Source: Auriscalpium vulgare
Taxonomy: Eukaryota > Basidiomycota > Agaricomycetes > Russulales > Auriscalpiaceae
Direction of reading: 5' to 3'
DNA: 64,000 bases
NCBI GenBank assembly: GCA_019915015.1
Contig: JAHBBC010000002.1
Span: forward strand, 1 to 64,000
Part shown: positions 48,467 to 59,162 of the stretch, one piece after another
Numbering within the stretch: position 1 is the stretch's first letter
Layout of the letters: every line of letters begins with the position of its first letter
Program-made: the position numbers and the translations under genes
Notes under the pieces: generated by a model
What the model saw: only the letters and a program-made list of their open reading frames with translations
Told to the model about the DNA's origin: nothing
The model's database searches: none

Positions 48467-49008
48467 CAGCGCGGTCGCATCTCGAAATCTCGATACTGTA
48501 TGCATGCCAGATCGTCGAGTCGATAATCCATTTCAATCATACTCACAAATCATACGAAGACTCGAAGGAGGTCGAGTCTACAGAATCCAAGTATTTTGCC
48601 TCAGGCCCAGGGAGAGGAGAGAGCACTTGATGCGGAGCCTCTTGCTTAACTCGGTGGCCCGGGCCGAGTATCCGTGAACCGTGCTCACAGTTCATGACCC
48701 CCATCTCTCTCTGTCTCTGCTCACGCGCTCACGGAGCCAGCGCGGTCGCATCTCGAAATCTCGATACTGTATGCATGCCAGATCGTCGAGTCGATAATCC
48801 ATTTCAATCATACTCACAAATCATACGAAGACTCGAAGGAGGTCGAGTCTACAGAATCCAAGTATTTTGCCTCAGGCCCAGGGAGAGGAGAGAGCACTTG
48901 ATGCGGAGCCTCTTGCTTAACTCGGTGGCCCGGGCCGAGTATCCGTGAACCGTGCTCACAGTTCATGACCCCCATCTCTCTCTGTCTCTGCTCACGCGCT
49001 CACGGAGC
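48467..49008. repeat. Perfect tandem duplication of 271 bp
   Basis: The unit starting cagcgcggtcgcatctcgaa runs 48467-48737 and repeats 48738-49008 without a visible mismatch. Both copies contain gatactgtatgcatgccaga, tcgagtctacagaatccaag and ctcggtggcccgggccgagt, and both end in ctcacgcgctcacggagc. The left arm of the inverted repeat at 42 kb has only one copy of the corresponding sequence, so the duplication is younger than the inverted repeat. Confidence 0.95.
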
Positions 49009-49290
49009 TTTCGACCAATCGTATAGGCGCCGAAAACTCTGCATATGCCTCGCGGTCTCTCAAACCGTGTCATTCCGCCCAAAATCGAGATGAGCGGCTC
49101 AGTGATGATCGATGATGGCACGATGCCGCTTGGATCATGTATCTGTCTCAACCTTGAGCACGGCGGGCACTTCTGCGGGCCAATATTGAAGGGACGCCAT
49201 GTATAGCCCGCGGCTCAGAACGACCCAAGTCATCGCGACACAGGTGCGTGCACGATACTTAGTCGACCATCGGCGGTGATCGGGAGTGCT
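48600..49290. repeat. Right arm of the diverged inverted repeat
   Basis: Reverse-complement counterpart of 41908-42290. It is longer because the 271-bp unit is doubled here. It lies about 640 bp upstream of the start of copy B2. Confidence 0.8.
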
Positions 49291-49833
49291 GTCCTTCCCG
49301 GTACCCGCCGCGCCGCGCCTCCAGCCCATCATGCACTCCTGCCCACGAGCTCGAGCCGCTCGGGACGCCCTGTGCATGCGCACGCAGCGCTTAGAAGGTG
49401 CGTTTACTGCATTCCGCGCGGTGCTGGGGCCAACCGCTGACTGCCATTCTGTGCCTGCAGTGATGAGATGTGGCCGTTCAATGCTCGGAAGGCTCCTTGA
49501 TGTCAAACGCATGCAAGGAGAAGACGCACCAGGCTTTATTGCTTCTGCCTTCCGCTGGATCTAATGTATGTCATCGCTAAGCCTTTTTCTCTTACCAGTG
49601 ATGTCGGCATGGCTAGATTTGAGACCTCAAACGAGCGCCACCTATATTAACAATGCTGTCATGCCGTCGCGCGCCTGGAGCGGCCGAGCGCTGAACTCAA
49701 AGATTGGCCGGCCTTGGTCTGGTTATCTGTGCCAGTGAGCCCCCGTCAACGGTGGGGCCATCTATTGAAGTGTCTCTGGAGCGCCAGCCTCCATCACGGA
49801 GGCTTAGTATCGTGCGAGCCCGCTCACGGTGCA

Positions 49834-49840
49834 TATAAAG
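49834..49840 (+). promoter_or_regulatory. TATA box of family B copy B2
   Basis: TATAAAG, 95 bp before the ATG at 49929. Copies B3, B4 and B5 carry TATAAGG, TATAAGAG and TATAAGAA at comparable places (52302, 54639, and 57925 on the minus strand). Confidence 0.6.
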
Positions 49841-49928
49841 TCTGCGTTCTTCTTTGCTGGGGAATCCTCTCGTCGATCTAAGAAGTTCCGGGAGCTCTGT
49901 CTGCAGCCAACGCTGAGGACGACCCGCA

Positions 49929-51318
49929 ATGCTAGCTCTCGATAATGCGGCGCTGGCGAGTTTGCTCACTGGCAGCATCCTATATGGTTAGTCGACTGTT
50001 CCTCTGCTTGGCCACACCGTTCCAATCTGATGCTGCTTTTGCCAGGGGTGCACTTGATGACGTTTGGGAACGCCGTCCATGTCCTGCTACTGCAGAAGCG
50101 GCGGCAGGCGCGTCGCCCTATCCTCATCGCGGCGACGTTTCTGTTCTTCCTGTTCGGGACGCTGTTCACCGTGTTCTCCTACCTCTGGGTGCAAGACGCG
50201 TTTGTGGCGTATAAGGGCCCGGGGGGCGCAACGGCGAAGCTGTTGCAGATATCTGGCATCGTACCGCAACTGGTCGCGACGCCGCTCACGGCGCAGATGC
50301 TCGTCGGGGACGCGATGTTGGTTAGTCGGCATGTCTATCTACAGCGAGCATCTCGCGCTGAGCTGCGTCGGGATAGATATATCGCTGTTTGGTCTTATAT
50401 CAGAGGAACTGGCCGATTGTCGTGCTGCCGATTCTGTGTTGGCTTGGGACTGCTGGTAAGCTCTTTGCAGTTCCATCGACTGTATTTCTGGCTTGCCTGC
50501 TGACGGTAATACACAGTTTTGGGTGTTCGCATCATAGTTGTTACTGCCCAGCTCAATGAGCAGACGACAATCAGTAACAACCGCGTGGAGCCTATGATCA
50601 TTGCGATGTTGAGCCTGACGGTAGCGGTCAACACATTCTGCACATGTCCGTCCTTTTCAACCATCCGTTGCATTCGCCGACGATTGCTCTTTACAGCCAT
50701 GATTGTATATAAGATCTGGCGGATGCGCCGGCGGCTGCAGAATGTGCTGCAGGACAGCGCGCCGCCGAGAGTGCAGTACGGCCAGATCATCACGGTCCTA
50801 GTAGAATCAACTGCTATGTACAGCACCTGTGCCATCATGCTCCTGATTCTGGAGATCCTGAAGACCAACGCTGCATACATTTTATACCACGCCGTATGTA
50901 TCCCCACGTTGCACATCGTCCCATCGCGCGCTGACTCGCGATCCGTGGCGCAGACCATCCAGATTGTCGTCAGTGTTCCCTCGCGATATGCTTTCCTCGA
51001 TGCGTGTCCGCTTATCGTCTTTCACAGGGTATTGCGTTTAATGTTCTTACGATTCGGATTGATCAGGGGCGGTCCATCGAGGCGGCAGCCACCAGCTCGG
51101 ACGCGAGTGACCCCCGATCGCATCTCCGACGAACGAGACTCGGCGAGATGTCCCTGCGCGATATACCCATCGTACCGCGGCGGTCCTCGTCGGAGGACAT
51201 ATTCCCGCCGAGGAAGCCGGAAGACGGGCAGATTGACAAGCGTCCGGCGGTGTCACTGTTGGAAATTGCCGTCACGAAGGAGCCTGGTGATGGGTCTACT
51301 TGGACGGGTGAGCCTTAG
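49929..51318 (+). CDS. Family B multi-pass membrane protein, copy B2
   Basis: Seven exons, 49929-49986, 50046-50320, 50377-50455, 50517-50645, 50697-50893, 50954-50968 (15 nt, TIQIV) and 51028-51318, give 347 residues. About seven hydrophobic segments: ASLLTGSILYGVHLMTFGNA, IAATFLFFLFGTLFTVFSYL, the region ending LVGDAMLIYRCLVLY, VVLPILCWLGTAVLGVRIIV, IIAMLSLTVAVNTF, ITVLVESTAMYSTCAIMLLI and YILYHATIQIVGIAFNVLTI. A Ser/Arg-rich hydrophilic tail of about 80 residues follows. The topology suggests a plasma-membrane or receptor-like protein, but no pheromone-receptor, rhodopsin or cAMP-receptor signature is apparent. Conserved across copies: FGNAV.VLL..KRR.ARRP, DA(F/Y) with a Gly-rich loop after it, GDAML.IYRC, VES.AMY and GIAFN..TIR.DQG. 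Function unknown. Confidence 0.85.
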
Positions 51319-52375
51319 CGTAGCTCCAATAGATACGTCGTCAGTTGAAAATGACTGTAGGATGTATAGAGGGCTGACTATTCCATTGCTGGGAGTGTAC
51401 GGGGTGACGGTAACGGGGCGGGAGTTTTCTCGGTGGCCCGGGCCGGCCATCCTGTGCCAGCGCGCGCGGCCCAAGCCTCCTCTCTCCGCTATCCATTCCC
51501 TCCGATCATGTTGCATCGTGGGCCGCGCTCACTATGCTCGAGAATCGCATACTAATTGCTTCACACTGTGTATGCCACGGTGTGCCAAGTGATCTTGAGG
51601 CGACGCACGGTTCGCGCGACCGTCAGCGCGCTCATATGACATGAGAACGTCGAGCATCGTGGGGGAGGTCGACAAGACTGAAAGGCGCACGGTGGGCGGA
51701 GGTTGTCATGACAAGGGTGCGTGCACTATAGTTGAGCGTCGGGCGGTATTGCGACTGACTGATTAATTTCTCGTAGTACGGGTACTATGGTTGGCTGCCA
51801 GCTCTCAGAGCATCATAGGTATTCAAACGTGTATTTGCTCGTTTACATGCATCTTCGTGATGCTGCATCTACTGTTCGCACTGTCCTGCTTTGCTTTGAT
51901 CGTTTCGGCGGCCAGGTGCTCAAGCGCTCCTTGCATGCCGTAATGGCGACTACCGCAAGTGTGCATCCTCGAAACTGTTCCTTGCCTCTCGCCGTCTTGA
52001 AACTTGCTCCGTATCTCTTGATCTTGCTCCGTCTCTTTTGATCCTGTCACTTTGAGAAGAACCAATCTTACTGGGTTCCGTTAGCCCAGACCACAGTCAT
52101 CATGGAATGTTGCCATCTGTTAGTCTTCTCTGTCATTGTCAATCGGGCGCGTTCGAAGGCACCATCTTGCGCATGTCAGAAGGCTTGTCACATGGGAACC
52201 CCAACCAGTGCAATGCGCGCGGCACATCTGGAGACTTCAGAAGGCGGCGTCCATCATGCGATCTTATCGTGCGAGTGCCATGCACGGGTCAAATCTCAAG
52301 TTATAAGGACTGCCCCCTCCTTGAGCGCTCTCATCTATTGAGCCCCGTTTGCAGTTTCATCAGGACGATACTCCA
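51319..52375. other. Intergenic region
   Basis: No gene supported. TATAAGG at 52302-52308 is the probable TATA box of copy B3. Confidence 0.45.
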
Positions 52376-53729
52376 ATGCTGACTCTAGACGTCGCGACGC
52401 TGGCGAGCGTGTTCGTGGGCAGTATTTTGTATGGTAAGTATCGTTATCCCCTTCCTTCGCAAAGCACACTTCTAACTCTCGACGTCTATATTCCAGGGGT
52501 GCACGTCGTTACGTTCGGGAACGCGGTCAAAGTGCTGCTGTTCAAGAAGCGGCGACAGGCGCGCCGACCCATCCTCATCGTCGCGACCTTCCTCTTCTTC
52601 TTCTTCGGGACGATGTTCGTGGCAATCGCGTTTCGCTGGGTGCTGGACGCCTTTGTGTCGTATAAAGGGCCGGGAGGACCCATAGCAAAGCTGCTGCAGA
52701 TTTCGGGCGTCGTGCCGCAGCTCATAGCGATTCCTCTCACTGCGCAGACGCTAATCGGGGATGCTATGTTGGTTCGTTCGCACCTTGATGGTCCTTGCGT
52801 TTATATCTCTGACATGTGCGTTGGCAGATTTATCGGTGTTTCGTGTTGTACCGACAGAACTGGCTGATCGTCGTGCTACCAATAATGTGCTGGCTCGGGA
52901 CTCTCGGTACGCTTCTTGCTCGTACTTGCGACTGGCCTCTAACAATTGTGAACAGTTCTGGGCGTTCTCATTGTGGTTGTCACATCAAAGATTGAGGAGC
53001 AGACGACGATCAGCAATATCCAGTTAGAACCTATGATCTTGTCATCCTTGGCCTTGACCGTGGCCGTCAACTCCTTTTGCACATGTTCGTCGTCTCGGAC
53101 ACTTTGCGTCATCAAGTATTCTGACGGATTGACAGCTATGATTGTGTACAAGATCTGGACGATGCGTGAACGGCTCCAGAGCGTCCTGAGCGCGCCGCAG
53201 GATTTGGCGCCGAAAACTCAGTACGGCCAGATCATCAGCGTCCTGGTCGAGTCGACTGCCATGTACAGCGTTTGTGCTCTCCTGCTGCTGATACTCGAAA
53301 TACGGAAGAGCAATGGCGCGTACATTATATACCACGCTGTAAGTCTCGCTGCGTCGATCATCTGCGGGTGCTAACACCATGGGCAGACGATACAGGTTGC
53401 CGTCGGTATCATATCATCCTCTCTGCACTTCTCCGCTAATGTTTCTGCAGGGCATTGCATTCAACTTGGTGACGATCCGCATAGATCAAGGCCGCTCGGT
53501 CGAAGCCCACTTCACACAGGGCGCCACTGGGAACGACCCCATGCACTTCACGAGCGGGCGCACGCGCACGACGCTCGGCGAGGCGTCCTTTGTAGATCTG
53601 CCCGTCGGGGGCGGCGCCAACCTGCGATCGTCCGAGGACGTGTTCCGCGGTGGTAAAATGGAGGAGGGGAGAATTGAGGAACGGTTGTCGGCGGACGTGG
53701 TTCAGCTCGTCGCGAAAAAGACTGGGTAG
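52376..53729 (+). CDS. Family B multi-pass membrane protein, copy B3
   Basis: Seven exons, 52376-52433, 52497-52771, 52828-52906, 52956-53084, 53136-53338, 53387-53401 (15 nt, TIQVA) and 53451-53729, give 345 residues. Exon sizes 1-4 equal those of B2, and exon 5 is two codons longer. Family blocks are all present: FGNAVKVLLFKKRRQARRP, VLDAFVSYKGPGGP, AQTLIGDAML, IYRCFVLYRQNW, VESTAMYSVCALLLLILEIR and GIAFNLVTIRIDQGRSVEA. The hydrophilic tail has acidic and basic patches and ends VQLVAKKTG. The broken copy B1 is nearest to this gene. No defect is seen. Confidence 0.85.
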
Positions 53730-54709
53730 CAGCTGAGACGTGCTGACGTTGAGGCTCAAGGTGGCGAGTAACGTCCTGACGGCCAGCAGCTAGCAATTGG
53801 TTTGGTACGTACGAGGCTGTGAGAGCAGTGTATGTGACGGGTGGCCCGGGCCGACTTCCCAGGCTACTGTAACTACCGTGACGCAGTGGCTCTCCAGCTC
53901 CCCTACACCCCACCCACCGCGCTGATTTTTCTCCCGGCCTGTCATAATCTGCCGCCACGCAGTCGTGAGTTGCTATGCTACGATTCAGTCTGCAGTTGTC
54001 TTCAGCCACGCGCTGAGCGTCACTGGTGCGCAGAATCGTGTCTAGAGCGCTCCGCCAAAACCGTGTGCTATGGCCTCTTCCAATCGAGTACGCGGCATTC
54101 CCACATCTGGGCGTCTTAACATGGCTCCTCGTCATATAACTCTTATATGAGCTCCGAGCCTTCGCCGATAATCTAGCTTGGGACGCTCGTCGATATGCGG
54201 CGCTGTTGGTATCTGGATGGCAACGAAGTCTGAGGCGCGACTGCTTCGGGATCGGACGCAATGTCTTTGACCCTAGTACCACCCGTGCAGGTCTCTTGTA
54301 CGAGCTAGCAACCCGAAAATCGCTGGGAGGAAGGTTCGTGATTTTAGCGCCTCTCGTGGTTCATACTGAGACGAATTCCCCAGCACCTCCGTGAGACGCC
54401 TACCCGACCAGACATTCTGATCAGTTCACGTTCTGCATCATCCTCGGAGAATGTCATTGCCACCGCAGCTCTTGAGTTACGGGTGGCGTTATGCACTTAT
54501 TCAATTGGCGTGTCGTGCCGGCATAGCGGGCGCCCCCGTTGCCACTCCATGTGGGCCCATGATGATCGGCATGCAATGCACTCCGAGTCAGCGCATATGT
54601 GGGGATGAAAGCTTTGCGCGCTAGTGCCATTTGTCTACTATAAGAGTTGGGTCTTTTCTTTTCAACAGGCTTCTGACATGTCCTTCACACGGCTTCAGGA
54701 AGATCCGCA
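53730..54709. other. Intergenic region
   Basis: No gene supported. The phrase ggtggcccgggccgac near 53840 resembles phrases near 51437 and in the 271-bp unit, perhaps a relic shared by the flanks of family B genes. TATAAGAG at 54639-54646 precedes copy B4. Confidence 0.4.
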
Positions 54710-56078
54710 ATGTCCGGACTGCCCATCGAAGTCTCTATGTTGTCGGGGCTACTGCCCGGCTGCATACTGTATGGTCAGGTTCCTTCGATCTCATTGCAAA
54801 GACACATATCTGACTTCTCCTCAGGGGTGCACATTGTGACCTTTGGAAACGCGGTACGCGTGCTGCTTTTCAGGAAGCGACGGGCGGCGCGTCGGCCCTA
54901 TCTCATTGTAGCGACCTTCCTCTTCATGCTCTTCGGGACTCTTTTCGTCGCATTTTCCTTCCATTATGTGCTGGACGCCTATGGCTGGGTCGGAGGGCGG
55001 GGTGGGAAAAGCTTGCCGCAGCAACGGTCCATTTTCGTACCGGACTTGTTGACCTTTCAGCTGGCGTCCCAGGTGTTGACGGGAGACGCGATGTTGGTTC
55101 GTTGGCATCTCAAATTTCCCCCCGGCCGTGTTGCTGAAAGTAAATGTCACAGATTTATCGGTGTTTTGTGTTACACCAAAGGAGCTGGCTGGTCGTTGTG
55201 CTCCCCATTCTGTGTTGGCTTGGGACAGCTGGTAGTCTTGCCGCCGCCTTATATCCGCCTTCTCGTCGTGACTGATGAATGAAACCAGGCCTCGGTGTTT
55301 TCTGCGTCTATGACGCCGCTACACTGAAAGTGGACAAGATGTTGGGCGACACACAATTAGAGCCTATCATCATATTGGCCTTGAGTCTGACACTGACAAT
55401 CAACATATTCTGCACATGTGCGTTGCCTCCGAAGCTTTTTCGTATCGCGCTTCGCTGAAGACCTCTTCCGCACAGGCATGATAGTGTATAAGATCCTCCG
55501 AATGCGACGGCGGGTGCTGGATATCTTGCCGGGAAACATCAAGCCCAAACTACCATACGCCCGCGTCATCACTATCATTGTCGAATCGGCGGCCATGTAC
55601 ACTGCGTTTGCAGTGCTTATGTTCGTGCTGGAGCTTCTGAGAAGCAACATCGCGTACATGGTGTATCAAACTGTAAGCGTTCCTACGGTACTGTGTCTCA
55701 CGTCATGCTAGTCATGCTGATTTTGGGGATGCAGACCGTGCAGATTGTCGTTGGTATTCTTCATGCGCCATTCCTTCCTTTTCCCGCTCATGTTTTCTCT
55801 AGGGAATCGCATTCAATGTGATCACCATACGGGTAGACCAGGGGGAATCCGTCGAGACCGAGCTAGCTACGACTATGAGCCGCACGGGAGAGTTGCACTT
55901 CGCCTCGGCCTGCATGACAGTCGACGAGGAGGCACAGGGCAGCGCAGGGCGCGGTGCAGATCCAATGTTGCCGCGGTTCTTGTGCGACGGTCTCGCTACC
56001 AGTTCCAACTCGGAAGTAGCGGATATTATTGTCGTGAAGGACAGTTGTGAGATCAATATTGCATTGAGTCCACGCTGA
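54710..56078 (+). CDS. Family B multi-pass membrane protein, copy B4
   Basis: Seven exons, 54710-54773, 54825-55096, 55153-55231, 55289-55417, 55476-55672, 55735-55749 (15 nt, TVQIV) and 55803-56078, give 343 residues. First exon MSGLPIEVSMLSGLLPGC differs from B2/B3. The extracellular or loop segment after the second helix is diverged (AYGWVGGRGGKSLPQQ instead of the KGPGG form). The remaining blocks, FGNAVRVLLFRKRRAARRP, GDAML, IYRCFVLHQRSW, VESAAMYTAFAVLMFVLELL and GIAFNVITIRVDQGESVET, are kept. The hydrophilic tail is acidic rather than Ser/Arg-rich. Intact. Confidence 0.85.
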
Positions 56079-56454
56079 CAGATGTTTACTTCCGGACCAT
56101 GTAGCTAATTATTGTGTATCATTGGTATGCTGTATCATCTTTTTTCCCTCAAAGCCAAAATCGGACTCAAGACGATCTCGTACGCTCCTCCGACAGCCTG
56201 AGTTCGACAGCGAACGATATATTTGTGACTAGAAGTAAATCAACTCCATCGGAGGAGTTCAATAAATACTCAATTACTGTGTACATTGATGTGATTATTT
56301 TACAGGTAGCTCGACAAGAAGCGTTCGAAACGGAGGGAAGGAGGCTAGGATCAAATATCCCGCTGCCCGTCAGTCTGCACTCATTTCCGCTGATATACAG
56401 AATGTTATCCCCACAAAATCACTATTGAGAGCGTCATTACTCGGCTGAACATCA
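56079..56454. other. Intergenic region between convergent B4 and B5
   Basis: AT-richer sequence, nothing coding seen. Confidence 0.5.
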
Positions 56455-57871
56455 TCAGCGTGCCGAGCTCACCGGTTCCACAACCTTCACCGAGTCGTCG
56501 CTTGACTTGAACCGCTCCTTGCCAAAGCTTTCGACAGAGCTTTGACGGTCCTTACCGAGCGGCTGCAGCACGACCTCCGTATGAAGCGGCAGCGGCGTGC
56601 AGCTGCTCGCGCCGCTGCGCTCCCGGGAGCCCAGATAGCCGCTCGACGATCGCCGTCGGGGCTGGAGAGCATTGATGCGGGGAGTGTGGATTGCCGTGCT
56701 GGTTGCTGCTTGTGTCTCGATAGACTGCCCTTGATCTACGCGGATGATGATCAGGTTGAACGCGATGCCCTGCGTTCAAATCGTGAGGCGGACATAGCAA
56801 TCAAGCAAGGAGAAGCGCATACGATGATTTGTACGACCTATGTCGCAAGTCAGTGTTCTGACGTTGGCAAAAGAGTGCCATTATGAGACTCACACACTCG
56901 GCGACGGAATACTCTGCGTTGTTCGTGCGCAGTTCCAGGGCGAAGAAGATGGTCGAAGTTACCGTGTACATCGCGGCCGACTCGACGATGATGCCAATGG
57001 CGCGACTGAACGACTGGCCGCGGATGACGCCGTCCGACCCAAAGATGCGCAGAGAGCGCTGTTGTGTGAGCCAAATCCGGTGAACTATCATGGCTGTAGA
57101 GAGCGTCAGGAGATTCGTGATGTGTGAAAGTAGGATAGGGGGTCGCACATGTACAGAAGATGTTGATAGCCAGCGTGAGGGCCATCGCCGACGTGATAAA
57201 CGGCTTTAAGTTGCTGACGCTCAGAACGGCGCGCATATGCAGGGTGAACGGTATGTAAACGACGAAGGCGCCCAGTACTAACAGAAAGCAGAAGCGGTTA
57301 ATGACTATCAGAGGTTAGTGCATAGTTGCGAGCTTGCACTTACTTGCGCAGCCTATCCAAAGAATGATAGGGATCACTACGATCCACCAGGCTCTCCCAT
57401 ACACCATGAAGCATCGATAGATCTGCCGCACCTCAGCTTTGCGCAACGACAGACATGATCAATATGACAGACCAGCATAGCATCTCCGGTGAGGACCTGG
57501 GCGATATACAGGGAGTTTTTCACGTTGGCCAAGACATCTGAAATCTGGGACAACTGGCCCTTCGCGCCGCCGGGGCCTTCATACCAAACAAACGCGTCGA
57601 GGACGTGCCGGAAAGCGACAGCAATGTACGCCGTTCCGAAAGTGAAGAGGAGGAAGGTCGCGACGATGAGGTGCGGGCGCCGAGCCTGCCGCCGTTTCTT
57701 GAAAATCAGCACCCGTACAGCGTTGCCGAATGTCACCGCATGCACGCCTGGCTATGTGCCGTCAGCCACCAACGCAGGATTGCAAGGCGGGTGGAGAGGC
57801 GACTGACCGTACAGAATGCTGCTGCCGAGGAGGGCCCACAGGATCGCGAGGTCGATAGGGACGTCGGACAT
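56455..57871 (-). CDS. Family B multi-pass membrane protein, copy B5
   Basis: Seven exons, 57871-57808, 57747-57473, 57422-57344, 57304-57149, 57093-56894, 56837-56823 (15 nt, VVQII) and 56769-56455, give 367 residues. It belongs to a second subgroup with B6: WYEGPGGAKGQLSQISDVLA, IYRCFMVYGRAWWIVVIPII, a longer exon 4 carrying AFVVYIPFTLHMRAVLSVSN, IVHRIWLTQQRSLRIFGSDG, VESAAMYTVTSTIFFALEL and GIAFNLIIIRVDQGQSIET. The C-terminal tail is Ser/Arg-rich (RRRSSSGYLGSRERSGASS) and ends VVEPVSSAR. Exon positions match B2-B4. Intact. Confidence 0.85.
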
Positions 57872-59162
57872 TTTCAGAGAACCAAGCGGGGTGATGAGCT
57901 GAACGCATGAAGACTCGTTCTTATAGCCCCGCCGCTGATCCCAGCGGGCGGGTCCTGAGCTGTTGGATTTTCCCAAGCTGACATGGAGGATAGTCGATAT
58001 CCAGACGATAAGGCAAAGACCCGCCCTCTTGTGGCACTCTCCACCGGCTTGCGGTGATGTGCGGGGCTGTTCCCACGTACAAGGGCCGCATGATGCAGTA
58101 CATCTGTCGGCTGTGCGCGTCAGCCTTGGCTCCAGAGCAAGTCTGGAGGACGACATACCCTGAGATACACCAACGACCACGCGCTGCCTTGAACTGGATT
58201 CATATCATGGGGGGGATGATTCGAGGACCTATCTATCTGCACAGTGATCAGTGAACACATGAGTGATGCTGTGAGCGCGTCGAAGCCCATGGAGGGGCCA
58301 AGGAACAGGACACCTGGGAAGGAAATACACAGGACGTATTGGTGTCTGTGTGGGCGGCTCGGTTTTGTCTTTAGCTTGTCGCTTGCCACCGGCGACGCCA
58401 CGATGCTTGATGATCAGGCGCACGACAGCGATGCGCAGCACGAGCACGGCGGGAGACGCTGAGCGTCCTAACCGGAGGGCGGATATGAAAAACGCAGTCG
58501 ACAAATATGAGAGAAGTCAGGACATCGCCGGAAAAGTTTGCGTCCTTGTGTACCTGAGGCACGGTCCATCGGGAGGATCACCATATTCAGAGGGCAGCGG
58601 AGCGACCAGACCCCACGCAGAGATACTAACAGCGAACGACCAGGGCTGACTCGAGCGAGAGGCCGGCTGAGCGTGGATTGGGGCGATATTCGACTTTGTT
58701 TGATGTTGAGCAGGTGTGAGTCGCCAGGATTCTCGCCGGAATACCAACCTGCGATTCATCACGTCCGGACGGTATGATACTCTACGCAGCCCAGGGTGGA
58801 CTGAGTGAGACAGGTTTATCTGGGGCAATGCGGTCTCATGATTTCTGAGGCGGGAGCGCGCAGCGTTGGGCACTGCCAGCCTGGAAGCAGATTGGTAGGA
58901 TAGGGCCCTCGTCTTCGCGGTCTTCTCAGTCAATAGGAAAATGTACACGGCGCGATACCATCGCGGTGCGAGCAACGTTGTTGTTTGGCAGGGTGTCTGC
59001 GAGGCTGAAATCGGCTGGCAGGGCAACGCGTCGTGACGAATGTGGCACACACCAAGTACTGCCCCGTGCGTGTGGGCCGCTTTCATGTTCCAAGTCACGA
59101 CAAAAACTAGCGCGCGTACGACGAGAGCGAGCAAGGCCACCGGCGGCCGCGGGCCGTAGTGG
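57872..59162. other. Intergenic region, possible decayed membrane-protein sequence
   Basis: The minus strand has open frames at 59248-58517 and 58504-58229 with hydrophobic stretches (PVALLALVVRALVFVV near 59100; MSTAFFISALRLG near 58500). I could not splice them into a credible gene, nor align them convincingly with family B. TATAAGAA on the minus strand at 57925-57918 is the probable TATA box of B5. Confidence 0.35.

Larger units (their letters stand above)
47872..49928. other. Intergenic region with repeats
   Basis: Contains the 271-bp tandem duplication and the right arm of the inverted repeat. 49300-49800 shows no gene, and 49831-49840 carries the TATA box of copy B2. Confidence 0.5.
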
